A stretch of DNA of 64,000 nt, from positions 11,449,001 through 11,513,000 of the forward strand of contig NC_092570.1 in NCBI RefSeq assembly GCF_037975245.1, given 5' to 3'. Below, one piece after another: positions 53,883 through 64,000 of the stretch; the first letter of the stretch is position 1; every line of letters starts with the position of its first letter. The translations under genes were made by a program, and so were the position numbers. The notes beneath the pieces were generated by a model. The model saw only the letters and a program-made list of their open reading frames with translations, did no database searches and was not told where the DNA came from. The DNA comes from Apostichopus japonicus. Taxonomy: Eukaryota; Echinodermata; Holothuroidea; Aspidochirotida; Stichopodidae.

Positions 53883-55159
53883 CGAACGTTCGATTGATCG
53901 GTATCGAACATTCGATTGATCGGTACCGCACATTCGATTGATCGGTAGCGAACATTCGATTGATCGGTACCGCAAATTCGATTGATCGGTACCGAACATT
54001 CGATTGATCGGTACCGCACATTCGATTGATCGGGACCGCACATTCGTTTGAATGGTATCGAACATTCGATTGGTCGGGAACGCACAGTCGATTGATCGGT
54101 ATCGCACATTCGTTTGATCGGTACCGCATATTCGATTGATCGGTATCGAACATTCGTTTGATCGGTATCGAAAATTCGATTGATCGGGAACGCACATTCG
54201 ATTGATAGGTACCGAACATGCTATTGATCGGTGCCGCACATTCGATTGATCGGTATCGCACATTCGATTGATAGGTACCGCACATTCGATTGATCGGGAC
54301 GGCACATTCGATTGATCGGGGCCGCTTATTCAATTGATCGGCACCGCACATTCCATTGATCGGTACCGCACATTAGATTGATCGGTATCGCACATTCGAT
54401 TGATCGGTATCGAACATTCGATTGATCGGGAACGCACATTCGATTGATCGGTATCGCATATTCGTTTGATCGGTACCGCAAATTCGATTGATCGGTATCG
54501 CTCATTCGTTTGATCGGTATCGAACATTCGATTAACCGGGACCGCACATTCGATTGATCGGGGCCGCTTATTCAACTGATCGGTACCGAACATTCCATTG
54601 ATCGGTACCGCACATTAGATTGATCGGTATCGCACATTCGATTGATCGGTATCGAACATTCGATTGATCGGGATTGCACATTCGATTGATCGGTATCGCA
54701 TATTCGTTTGATCGGTACCGCAAATTCGATTGATCGGTATCGCACATTCGTTTGATCGGTATCGAACATTCGATTAACCGGGAACGCACATTCGATTGAT
54801 AGGTAGCGAATCTTCGAATGATCGGTACCGAACATTCGAATGATCGGAACTGCACATTCGATTGATCGGTAACGCACATTCCATTGATCGGTATTCCACA
54901 TTCGTTTGATCGGTACAGCACATTCGTTCGATCGATACCGAACATTCGATTGATCGGTACCGCACAATCGATTGATCGGTATCGAACATTAGATTGATCG
55001 GGACCGCACATTCGATTGATCGGGGCCGCACATTCCATTGATCGGTACCGCACGTTCAATTGATCGGTATTGCACATTCGATCGATCGGTACCGCACAAT
55101 CGATTGATCGGTACTGCACATTCGATTGATCGGTATCGCACATTCGATTGATCAGTACC
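53883..55159. repeat. block shared with 58.0-60.5 and 62.1-62.8 kb
   Basis: 54326-54967 recurs at 58336 (offset 4,010), 59854 (a further 1,518) and 62142 (a further 2,288). Markers are ATTAACCGGG, GATAGGTAGCGAATC and GAATGATCGGAACTGC. The same markers appear at 0.3-0.5 kb of this window. Confidence 0.87.
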
Positions 55160-58015
55160 GAACGTTCGATTGATCGGTATCGAACATTCGATTGAAGGGT
55201 ACGGCACATTCGATTGATCGGTATCGCACATTCGTTTGATCGGTATCGCACATTCGATTGATCGGGAACGCACATTCGATTGATCGGTATCGCACATTCG
55301 TTTGATCGGTATCGCACATTCGTTTGATCGGTATCGGACATTCGATTGATCGGGAACGTACATTCGATTGATAGGTACAGAATCTTCGAATGATCGGTAC
55401 CGAACATTCGATTGATCGGTATCGCACATTCGATTGATCGGTTCCGAACGTTCGATTGATCGGTACCGAACATTCGATTGATCGGTTCCGCAAATTGAAT
55501 TGATCGGTACCGAACATTCGATTGATAGGTACCGCACATTCGATTGATCGGTATCGCACATTCGATTGATCGGTACCGTACATTCTATAGATCGGTATCG
55601 CAGATTCGATTGATCGGTACCGCACATTCGATTGATCGGTATCGCACATTCCATTTATCGGTACCGAACGTTCGATTGATCGGTATCGAACATTCGATTG
55701 AAGGGTACCGCACATTCGATTGATCGGTAACGAACATTCGATTGATCGGTACCGCACATTCGATTGATCGGTACCGAACATTCGATTGATCGGTACTGCA
55801 CATTCCATTGATCGGTACCGAACATTCGATTGATCGGTACCGCACATTCGATTGATCGGTATCGCACATTCGATTGATGGGTACCGAACATTCGATTGAT
55901 CGATACCGCACATTCGTTCGATCGGTACCGAACATTCTATTGATCGGTACCGAACATTCGTTTGATTGGTACCGCACATTCGATTGATCGTCATCGCACA
56001 TTTCATTTATCGGTACCGCACATTCGGTTGATAGGTACCGCACATTCGATTGATCGGGACCGCACATTCGATTGATCGGGCCGCTTATTCAATTGATCGG
56101 TACCGCACATTCGATTGATCGGGGCCGCAATTTCCATTGACCGGAACCGCACATTCGATTGTTCGGTACTGCACATTCGATTGATTGGTACCGCACATTC
56201 GATTGATCGGTACCGAACGTTCGATTGATCGGTATCGAACATTCGGTTGAAGGGTACCGCACATTCGATTGATCGGTATCGAACATTCGATTAATCGGTA
56301 CCGCAAATTCCATTGATCGGTACCGCTTTTCGATTGATCGGTATCGCACATTCGTTTAATCGGTATCGAACATTCGAATGATCCGGAACGCACATTCGAT
56401 TGATCGGTATCGCACATTCGTTTGATCGGTACCGCACATTCGATTGATCGGTACCGCACATTCGATTGATCGGTACTGAACATTCGATTGATCGGGACCG
56501 CATATTCGATTGATCGGGGCCGCATTTTTCATTGATCGGTACCACACATTCAATTGATCGGTACTGCAGATTCGATTGATCGGTAACCGAACGTTCGGTA
56601 TCGAACATTCGGTATCGAACATTCGATTGATCGGTACCGAATATTCGATTGATCGGTACCGCACATTTGATAGATCGGTACCGAACATTCGATTGATCGG
56701 TACCGAACATTCGATTGATCGGTACCGCACATTCCATTGATCGGTAGCGCCCATTCGATTGATCGGGACCGCACATTCGATTGATCGGGACCGCACATTC
56801 GATTGATCGGGGCCGCATATTCCATTGATAGGTACCGCACATCCGATTGATCGGTATCGCACATTCGATTGATCGGTACCGTACATTCTATTGATCGGTA
56901 TCGCACATTCGATTGATCGGTAGCGAACATTCGATTGATCGGTACCGCACATTCGATTGATCGGTATCGCATATTCGATTGGTCGGTACCGCACATTCGA
57001 TTGATCGATACCGAACATTCGTTCGATCGGTACCGAACATTCTATTGATCGGTATCGCACATTCGATTGATCGGTACCGAACATTCGATTGATCGGTACC
57101 GCACATTTGATAGATCGGTACCGAACATTCGATTGATCGGTACCGCACATCCGATTGATCGGTATCGCTCATTCGATTGATCGGTACCGAACATTCTATT
57201 GATCGGTACCGAACATTTCGATTGATCGGTACCGCACATTCGATTGATCGGTATCGCACATTCCATTTATCGGTACCGCACATTCTATTGATAGGTACCG
57301 CACATTCGATCGATCGGGACCGCACATTCGATTGATCGCGGCCGCACATTCGATTGATCTGTACCGCACATTCGATTGATAGGTATCGAACATTCGATTG
57401 ATCGGTACCGCACAATCGATTGATCGGTATCGCACATTCCATTTATCGGTACCGAACGTTCGATTGATCGGTATCGAACATTCGATTGATCGGTACCGCA
57501 CATTCGATTGATCGGTAGCGAACATTCGATTGATCGGTAGCGCAAATTCGATTGATCGGTACCGAACATTCGATTGATCGGTACCGCACATTCGATTGAT
57601 CGGGACCGCACATTCGTTTGAATGGTATCGAACATTCGATTGGTCGGGAACGCACAGTCGATTGATCGGTATCGCACATTCGTTTGATCGGTACCGCATA
57701 TTCGATTGATCGGTATCGAACATTCGTTTGATCGGTATCGAAGATTCAATTGATCGGGAACGCACATTCGATTGATAGGTACCGAATCTTCGAATGATCG
57801 GTACCGAACATTCGATTAATAGGTACCGCACATTCGATTGATCGGTACCGAATATTCGATTGATCGGTACCGCACATTCCATTGATCGGTACCGCACATT
57901 CGTTCGATCGATACCGAACATTCGATTGATCGGTACCGCACATTCGTTCGATCGATACCGAACATTCGATTGATCGGTACCGAACATTCGATTGATCGGT
58001 ATCGCACATTCCATT
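55160..58015. repeat. HOR D copy 3
   Basis: This matches copy 2 at 3,702 bp, then 3,680 bp (after a one-unit deletion near 55.3 kb), then 3,636 bp (a further two units lost near 57.2 kb). It is separated from copy 2 by the 53.9-55.2 kb block. It holds the last cassette of the window. Confidence 0.88.
56569..56619. repeat. 51-bp palindrome cassette, last in window
   Basis: The palindrome is at 56586-56599, 3,680 bp after that of HOR D copy 2. Confidence 0.95.
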
Positions 58016-59375
58016 TATCGGTACCGAGCGTTCGATTTATCGGTATCGAACATTCGATTGAAGGGTACCGCACATTCGATTGATCGGTACCGAACATTCG
58101 ATTGAAGGGTACCGCACATTCGATTGATCGGTAACGAACATTCGATTGATCGGTACCGCACATTCGATTGATCGGTACCGAACATTCGATTGATCGGTAC
58201 AGCACATTCAATTGATCGGTACCGAACATGCTATTGATCGGTGCCGCACATTCGATTAATCGGTATCGCACATTCGATTGATAGGTACCGCACATTCGGT
58301 TGATCGGGACGGCACATTCGATTGATCGGGGCCGCTTATTCAACTGATCGGTACCGCACATTCCATTGATCGGTACCGCACATTATATTGATCGGTATCG
58401 CACATTCGATTGATCGGTATCGAACATTCGATTGATCGGGAACGCACTTTCGATTGATCGGTATCGCATATTCGTTTGATCGGTACCGCAAATTCGATTG
58501 ATCGGTATCGCTCATTCGTTTGATCGGTATCGAACATTCGATTAACCGGGACCGCACATTCGATTGATCGGGGCCGCTTATTCAATTGATCGGTACCGCA
58601 CATTCCATTGATCGGTACCGCACATTAGATTGATCGGTATCGCACATTCGATTGATCGGTATCGAACATTCGAATAATCGGGAACGCACATTCGATTGAT
58701 CGGTATCGCATATCCGTTTGATCGGTACCGCAAATTCGATTGATCGGTATCGCACATTCGTTTGATCGGTATCGAACATTCGATTAACCGGGAACGCACA
58801 TTCGATTGATAGGTAGCGAATCTTCGAATGATCGCTACCGAACATTCGAATGATCGGAACTGCACATTCGATTGATCGGTAACGCACATTCGATTGATCG
58901 GTATTGCACATTCGTTTGATCGGTACCGCACATTCGTTCGATCGATACCGCACATTCCATTGATCGGTACCGCACTTTCAATTGATCGGTATTGCACATT
59001 CGATTGATCGGTACCGCACATTCGATTGATCTGTACTGCACATTCGATTGATCGTTATCGCACATTCCATTTATCGGTACCGCACATTCCATTTTTCGGT
59101 ACCGAACATTCGATTGATCGGGACCGCACATTCGATTGATCTCGGCCGCTTATTCAATTGATCGGTAACGAACATTCCATTGATCGGTATTGAACATTCT
59201 ATTGATCGGGACCTCACATTCGATTGATCGGGGCCGCACATTCCATTGATCGGTACCACACATTCGATTGATCGGTACTGCACATTCGATTGATGGGTAC
59301 CGAACATTCGATTGATAGGTACCGCAAAATCGATTGATCGGTACCGCACCTTCGATTGATCGGTACCGCACATTT
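58016..59375. repeat. mosaic satellite leading into HOR E
   Basis: These are blocks of the same family as HOR E in a different order. 58336-58953 matches 59854-60480 at 1,518 bp (69 units exactly). The stretch 59,071-59,375 resembles 42.0-42.3 kb, including GATTGATGGGTACCG near 59,291. Confidence 0.82.
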
Positions 59376-61663
59376 GATTGATCGGTATCGAACATTCGAT
59401 TGATCCGGAACGCACATTCGATTGGTCGGTATCGCACATTCGTTTGATCGGTACCGCACATTCCATTGATCGGTATCGCACATTCGATTGATCGGTACCG
59501 CACATTCGATTGATCGGTATCGCACATTCCATTTATCGGTACCGAGCGTCCGATTTATCGGTATCGAACATTCGATTGAAGGGTACCGCACATTCGATTG
59601 ATCGGTACCGAACATTCGATTGAAGGGTACCGCACATTCGATTGATCGGTAACGAACATTCGATTGATCGGTACCGCACATTCGATTGATCGGTACCGAA
59701 CATTCGATTGATCGGTACAGCACATTCAATTGATCGGTACCGAACATGCTATTGATCGGTGCCGCACATTCGATTGATCGGTATCGCACATTCGATTGAT
59801 AGGTACCGCACATTCGATTGATCGGGACGGCACATTCGATTGATCGGGGCCGCTTATTCAATTGATCGGTACCGCACATTCCATTGATCGGTACCGCTCA
59901 TTAGATTGATCGGTATCGCACATTCGATTGATCGGTATCGAACATTCGATTGCTCGGGAACGCACTTTCGATTGATCGGTATCGCATATTCGTTTGATCG
60001 GTACCGCAAATTCGATTGATCGGTATCGCACATTCGTTTGATCGGTATCGAACATTCGATTAACCGGGACCGCACATTCGATTGATCGGGGCCGCTTATT
60101 CAATTGATCGGTACCGAACATTCCATTGATCGGTACCGCACATTAGATTGATCGGTATCGCACATTCGATTGATCGGTATCGAACATTCGATTGATCGGG
60201 ATTGCACATTCGATTGATCGGTATCGCATATTCGTTTGATCGGTACCGCAAATTCGATTGATCGGTATCGCACATTCGTTCGATCGGTATCGAACATTCG
60301 ATTAACCGGGAACGCACATTCGATTGATAGGTAGCGAATCTTCGAATGATCGGTACCGAACATTCGAATGATCGGAACTGCACATTCGATTGATCGGTAA
60401 CGCACATTCCATTGATCGGTATTGCACATTCGTTTGATCGGTACCGCACATTCGTTCGATCGATACCGAACATTCGATTGATCGGTACCGCACAATCGAT
60501 TGATCGGTATCGAACATTAGATTGATCGGGACCGCACATTCGATTGATCGGGGCCGCACATTCCATTGATCGGTACCGCACTTTCAATTGATCGGTATTG
60601 CACATTCGATCGATCGGTACCGCACATTCGATTGATCGGTACTGCACATTCGATTGATCGGTATCGCACATTCGATTGATCGGTACCGAACGTTCGATTG
60701 ATCGGTATCGAACATTCGATTGAAGGGTACGGTACATTCGATTGATCGGTATCGCACATTCGTTTGATCGGTATCGCACATTCGATTGATCGGGAACGCA
60801 CATTCGATTGATCGGTATCGCACATTCGTTTGATCGGTACCGCACATTCGATTGATCGGTATCGCACATTCGATTGATCGGTATCGGACATTCGATTGAT
60901 CGGGAACGCACATTCGATTGATAGGTACCGAATCTTCGAATGATCGGTACCGAACATTCGATTGATCGGTATCGCACATTCGATTGATCGGTACCGAACA
61001 TTCGATTGATCGGTAGCGCACATTCGATAGATCGGTACCGCACATTCGATTGATCGGTACCGCACATTCGAATGATCGGGGCCGCACCTTCTATTGATCG
61101 GTACCACACATTCGATTGATCGGTACTGCACATTCGATTGATCGGTACCGCACATTCGATTGATCGGTACCGAACGTTCGATTGATCGGTATCGAACGTT
61201 CGATTGAAGGGTACCGCACATTCGATTGATCGGTATCGAACATTCGATTGATCGGTACCGCAAATTCGATTGATCGGTACCGCACATTCTATTGATCTGT
61301 ACCGAACATTCCATTGATCGGTACCGCTCATTCGATTGATCGGTATTTCACATTCGATTGATCGGTACCGCACATTCGTTCGATCGGTACTGCACATTCG
61401 ATTGATCGGTACCGAACATTCGATTGATCGGTACCGCACATTCGTTCGATCGGTACTGCACATTCGATGGATCGGTTCCGAACATTCGATTGATCGGTAT
61501 CGCACAATCGATTGATCGGTACCGAACATTTGATTGATCGTGACGGCACATTAGATTGATCGGGGCCGCACATTCGATTGATCGGTACCGCACATTCGAT
61601 TGATCGGGGCCGCACATTCGATTGATCGGGACCGCACATTCGATTGATCGGGGCCGCACATTG
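59376..61663. repeat. 2,288-bp HOR E, copy 1 (104 units)
   Basis: This is exactly 104 x 22 bp with no off-length unit. It is repeated directly at 61,664. The start is seen where GCATTGATCGG or TTTGATTGATCGG is followed by the GATCCGGAACG unit. Markers are GAGCGTCCGATTTATC near 59,544, GATCGTGACGGC near 61,538 and ATTGCTCGGG near 59,950. Confidence 0.93.
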
Positions 61664-63951
61664 CATTGATCGGTATCGAACATTCGATTGATCCGGAACG
61701 CACATTCGATTGGTCGGTATCGCACATTCGTTTGATCGGTACCGCACATTCCATTGATCGGTATCGCACATTCGATTGATCGGTACCGCACATTCGATTG
61801 ATCGGTATCGCACATTCCATTTATCGGTACCGAGCGTCCGATTTATCGGTATCGAACATTCGATTGAAGGGTACCGCACATTCGATTGATCGGTACCGAA
61901 CATTCGATTGAAGGGTACCGCACATTCGATTGATCGGTAACGAACATTCGATTGATCGGTACCGCACATTCGATTGATCGGTACCGAACATTCGATTGAT
62001 CGGTACAGCACATTCAATTGATCGGTACCGAACATGCTATTGATCGGTGCCGCACATTCGATTGATCGGTATCGCACATTCGATTGATAGGTACCGCACA
62101 TTCGATTGATCGGGACGGCACATTCGATTGATCGGGGCCGCTTATTCAATTGATCGGTACCGCACATTCCATTGATCGGTACCGCACATTAGATTGATCG
62201 GTATCGCACATTCGATTGATCGGTATCGAACATTCGATTGCTCGGGAACGCACTTTCGATTGATCGGTATCGCATATTCGTTTGATCGGTACCGCAAATT
62301 CGATTGATCGGTATCGCACATTCGTTTGATCGGTATCGAACATTCGATTAACCGGGACCGCACATTCGATTGATCGGGGCCGCTTATTCAATTGATCGGT
62401 ACCGAACATTCCATTGATCGGTACCGCACATTAGATTGATCGGTATCGCACATTCGATTGATCGGTATCGAACATTCGATTGATCGGGATTGCACATTCG
62501 ATTGATCGGTATCGCATATTCGTTTGATCGGTACCGCAAATTCGATTGATCGGTATCGCACATTCGTTCGATCGGTATCGAACATTCGATTAACCGGGAA
62601 CGCACATTCGATTGATAGGTAGCGAATCTTCGAATGATCGGTACCGAACATTCGAATGATCGGAACTGCACATTCGATTGATCGGTAACGCACATTCCAT
62701 TGATCGGTATTGCACATTCGTTTGATCGGTACCGCACATTCGTTCGATCGATACCGAACATTCGATTGATCGGTACCGCACAATCGATTGATCGGTATCG
62801 AACATTAGATTGATCGGGACCGCACATTCGATTGATCGGGGCCGCACATTCCATTGATCGGTACCGCACTTTCAATTGATCGGTATTGCACATTCGATCG
62901 ATCGGTACCGCACATTCGATTGATCGGTACTGCACATTCGATTGATCGGTATCGCACATTCGATTGATCGGTACCGAACGTTCGATTGATCGGTATCGAA
63001 CATTCGATTGAAGGGTACGGTACATTCGATTGATCGGTATCGCACATTCGTTTGATCGGTATCGCACATTCGATTGATCGGGAACGCACATTCGATTGAT
63101 CGGTATCGCACATTCGTTTGATCGGTACCGCACATTCGATTGATCGGTATCGCACATTCGTTTGATCGGTATCGGACATTCGATTGATCGGGAACGCACA
63201 TTCGATTGATAGGTACCGAATCTTCGAATGATCGGTACCGAACATTCGATTGATCGGTATCGCACATTCGATTGATCGGTACCGAACATTCGATTGATCG
63301 GTAGCGCACATTCGATAGATCGGTACCGCACATTCGATTGATCGGTACCGCACATTCGAATGATCGGGGCCGCACCTTCTATTGATCGGTACCACACATT
63401 CGATTGATCGGTACTGCACATTCGATTGATCGGTACCGCACATTCGATTGATCGGTACCGAACGTTCGATTGATCGGTATCGAACGTTCGATTGAAGGGT
63501 ACCGCACATTCGATTGATCGGTATCGAACATTCGATTGATCGGTACCGCAAATTCGATTGATCGGTACCGCACATTCTATTGATCTGTACCGAACATTCC
63601 ATTGATCGGTACCGCTCATTCGATTGATCGGTATTTCACATTCGATTGATCGGTACCGCACATTCGTTCGATCGGTACTGCACATTCGATTGATCGGTAC
63701 CGAACATTCGATTGATCGGTACCGCACATTCGTTCGATCGGTACTGCACATTCGATGGATCGGTTCCGAACATTCGATTGATCGGTATCGCACAATCGAT
63801 TGATCGGTACCGAACATTTGATTGATCGTGACGGCACATTAGATTGATCGGGGCCGCACATTCGATTGATCGGTACCGCACATTCGATTGATCGGGGCCG
63901 CACATTCGATTGATCGGGACCGCACATTCGATTGATCGGGGCCGCACATTG
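61664..63951. repeat. 2,288-bp HOR E, copy 2
   Basis: This is the second tandem copy, the closest pair in the window. By eye only a handful of substitutions separate the two. Examples are CCGCTCATTAG at 59,893 against CCGCACATTAG here, and CGATTGATCGG near 60,872 against CGTTTGATCGG near 63,160. The minus-strand readings of 477 codons differ at one residue. Confidence 0.93.
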
Positions 63952-64000
63952 CATTGATCGGTACCGCACATTCGATCGATCGGTATCGCACATTCGTTTG
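63952..64000. repeat. first units of a further block, cut by the window end
   Basis: After copy 2 of HOR E the sequence does not resume at the HOR start. It continues with CATTCGATCGATCGG then CATTCGTTTG units, as found near 45,127 and 48,501. The two-copy HOR therefore ends here. Confidence 0.75.

Larger units (their letters stand above)
1..64000. repeat. 22-bp satellite array filling the window
   Basis: The sequence is a head-to-tail run of about 2,900 units of 22 bp, all in one orientation. The commonest unit is CATTCGATTGAT followed by CGGTACCGCA. Frequent variants are C18 to T (GGTATCG), C21 to A (CCGAAC), G6 to C or T (CATTCC, CATTCT), A7 to T (CATTCGTTTG), T9 to C (CGATCGATCG), T16 to G with or without A17 to G (CGGGACC, CGGGGCC), C13 to A (GATAGG) and G10 to T (TTTATCGG). 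The array is already mid-unit at base 1 and continues through base 64000. I saw no interruption by unique DNA, transposon ends, poly-A, microsatellite or RNA gene. No function is known to me. A structural heterochromatin role is inference. I do not recognise the satellite by name. Confidence 0.98.

Noticed and set aside
849-56619. Palindrome cassette as a transposon end or terminator
   Set aside because: The cassette is fully explained as a 23-bp unit plus 14-bp deleted units of the same satellite. There is no foreign DNA, no target-site duplication and no poly-T.
59376-63951. HOR pairs as assembly errors
   Set aside because: Not excluded, but each copy has private substitutions or whole-unit indels, and periods differ from region to region, which a simple assembly duplication would not produce. 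Long-read spanning would settle it.
1-64000. CRISPR array
   Set aside because: The repeats are contiguous, with no unique spacers between them, vary at many positions and extend over 64 kb.
1-64000. Telomeric or simple-sequence repeat
   Set aside because: The unit is 22 bp with no G-rich telomere motif. The only short tandem expansion is CGTT x3 inside single units at 45.37 and 48.74 kb.
1-64000. Bacterial or plasmid origin suggested by one GATC per unit
   Set aside because: GATC is simply part of the unit. There are no bacterial genes, operons or origins, and a gene-free satellite of this size with HOR structure is typical of eukaryotic chromosomes.
1-64000. Assignment to a particular species or named satellite family
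   Set aside because: I do not recognise the unit, and nothing outside the array is present to identify the host. Naming one would be a guess.

Overview
The whole 64 kb window is one uninterrupted tandem-repeat (satellite) array. The basic unit is 22 bp. In the most common form it reads CATTCGATTGAT (unit positions 1-12) followed by CGGTACCGCA (13-22), at 50% GC with three CpGs per unit, giving roughly 2,900 units. The array is already mid-unit at base 1 and is still running at base 64000, so both true ends lie outside. I found no unique sequence, transposon, RNA gene or credible protein-coding gene. Every long open frame is a by-product of a 22-bp unit that has no stop codon on the minus strand. 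A gene-free, CpG-rich satellite of this size with higher-order structure suggests eukaryotic heterochromatin (centromeric, pericentromeric, subtelomeric or a B/sex chromosome). The sequence alone does not identify the species or the chromosomal position.

Above the 22-bp level the array is a mosaic of higher-order repeats (HORs), recognised by shared strings of unit variants. Region by region: 1-6.9 kb is a mosaic of related ~1 kb blocks. 6.9-7.75 kb is a 418-bp (19-unit) duplication. 7.26-13.39 kb holds two nearly identical 3,062-bp copies. 13.4-16.1 kb holds blocks 1,568 bp apart. 16.1-22.4 kb is mosaic and includes a block that matches 5.1-6.5 kb from about 15 kb away. 22.4-24.4 kb is a 1,231-bp spaced pair. 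24.15-31.0 kb holds three copies spaced 1,788 and 2,514 bp apart. 30.27-35.01 kb holds two 2,374-bp copies. 35-41 kb has a 682-bp duplication nested in a block repeated 2,925 bp away. 41.5-43.2 kb holds two 863-bp copies. 43.4-49.05 kb has a ~2.28 kb block repeated 3,373-3,374 bp away. 49.07-58.0 kb holds three related 2.3-2.9 kb copies. 59.38-63.95 kb holds two almost identical 2,288-bp copies.

A minority of units are not 22 bp. The most distinctive is a 51-bp cassette (23+14+14 bp) centred on a perfect 14-bp palindrome. It occurs 17 times (one copy shortened), but never between 28.96 and 50.55 kb or after 56.62 kb. These off-length units account exactly for the remainder mod 22 of every HOR offset I tested, so all duplications appear to have joined in the 22-bp register, as expected from unequal homologous exchange. 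Boundaries below were read by eye and are good to about one or two units unless stated.
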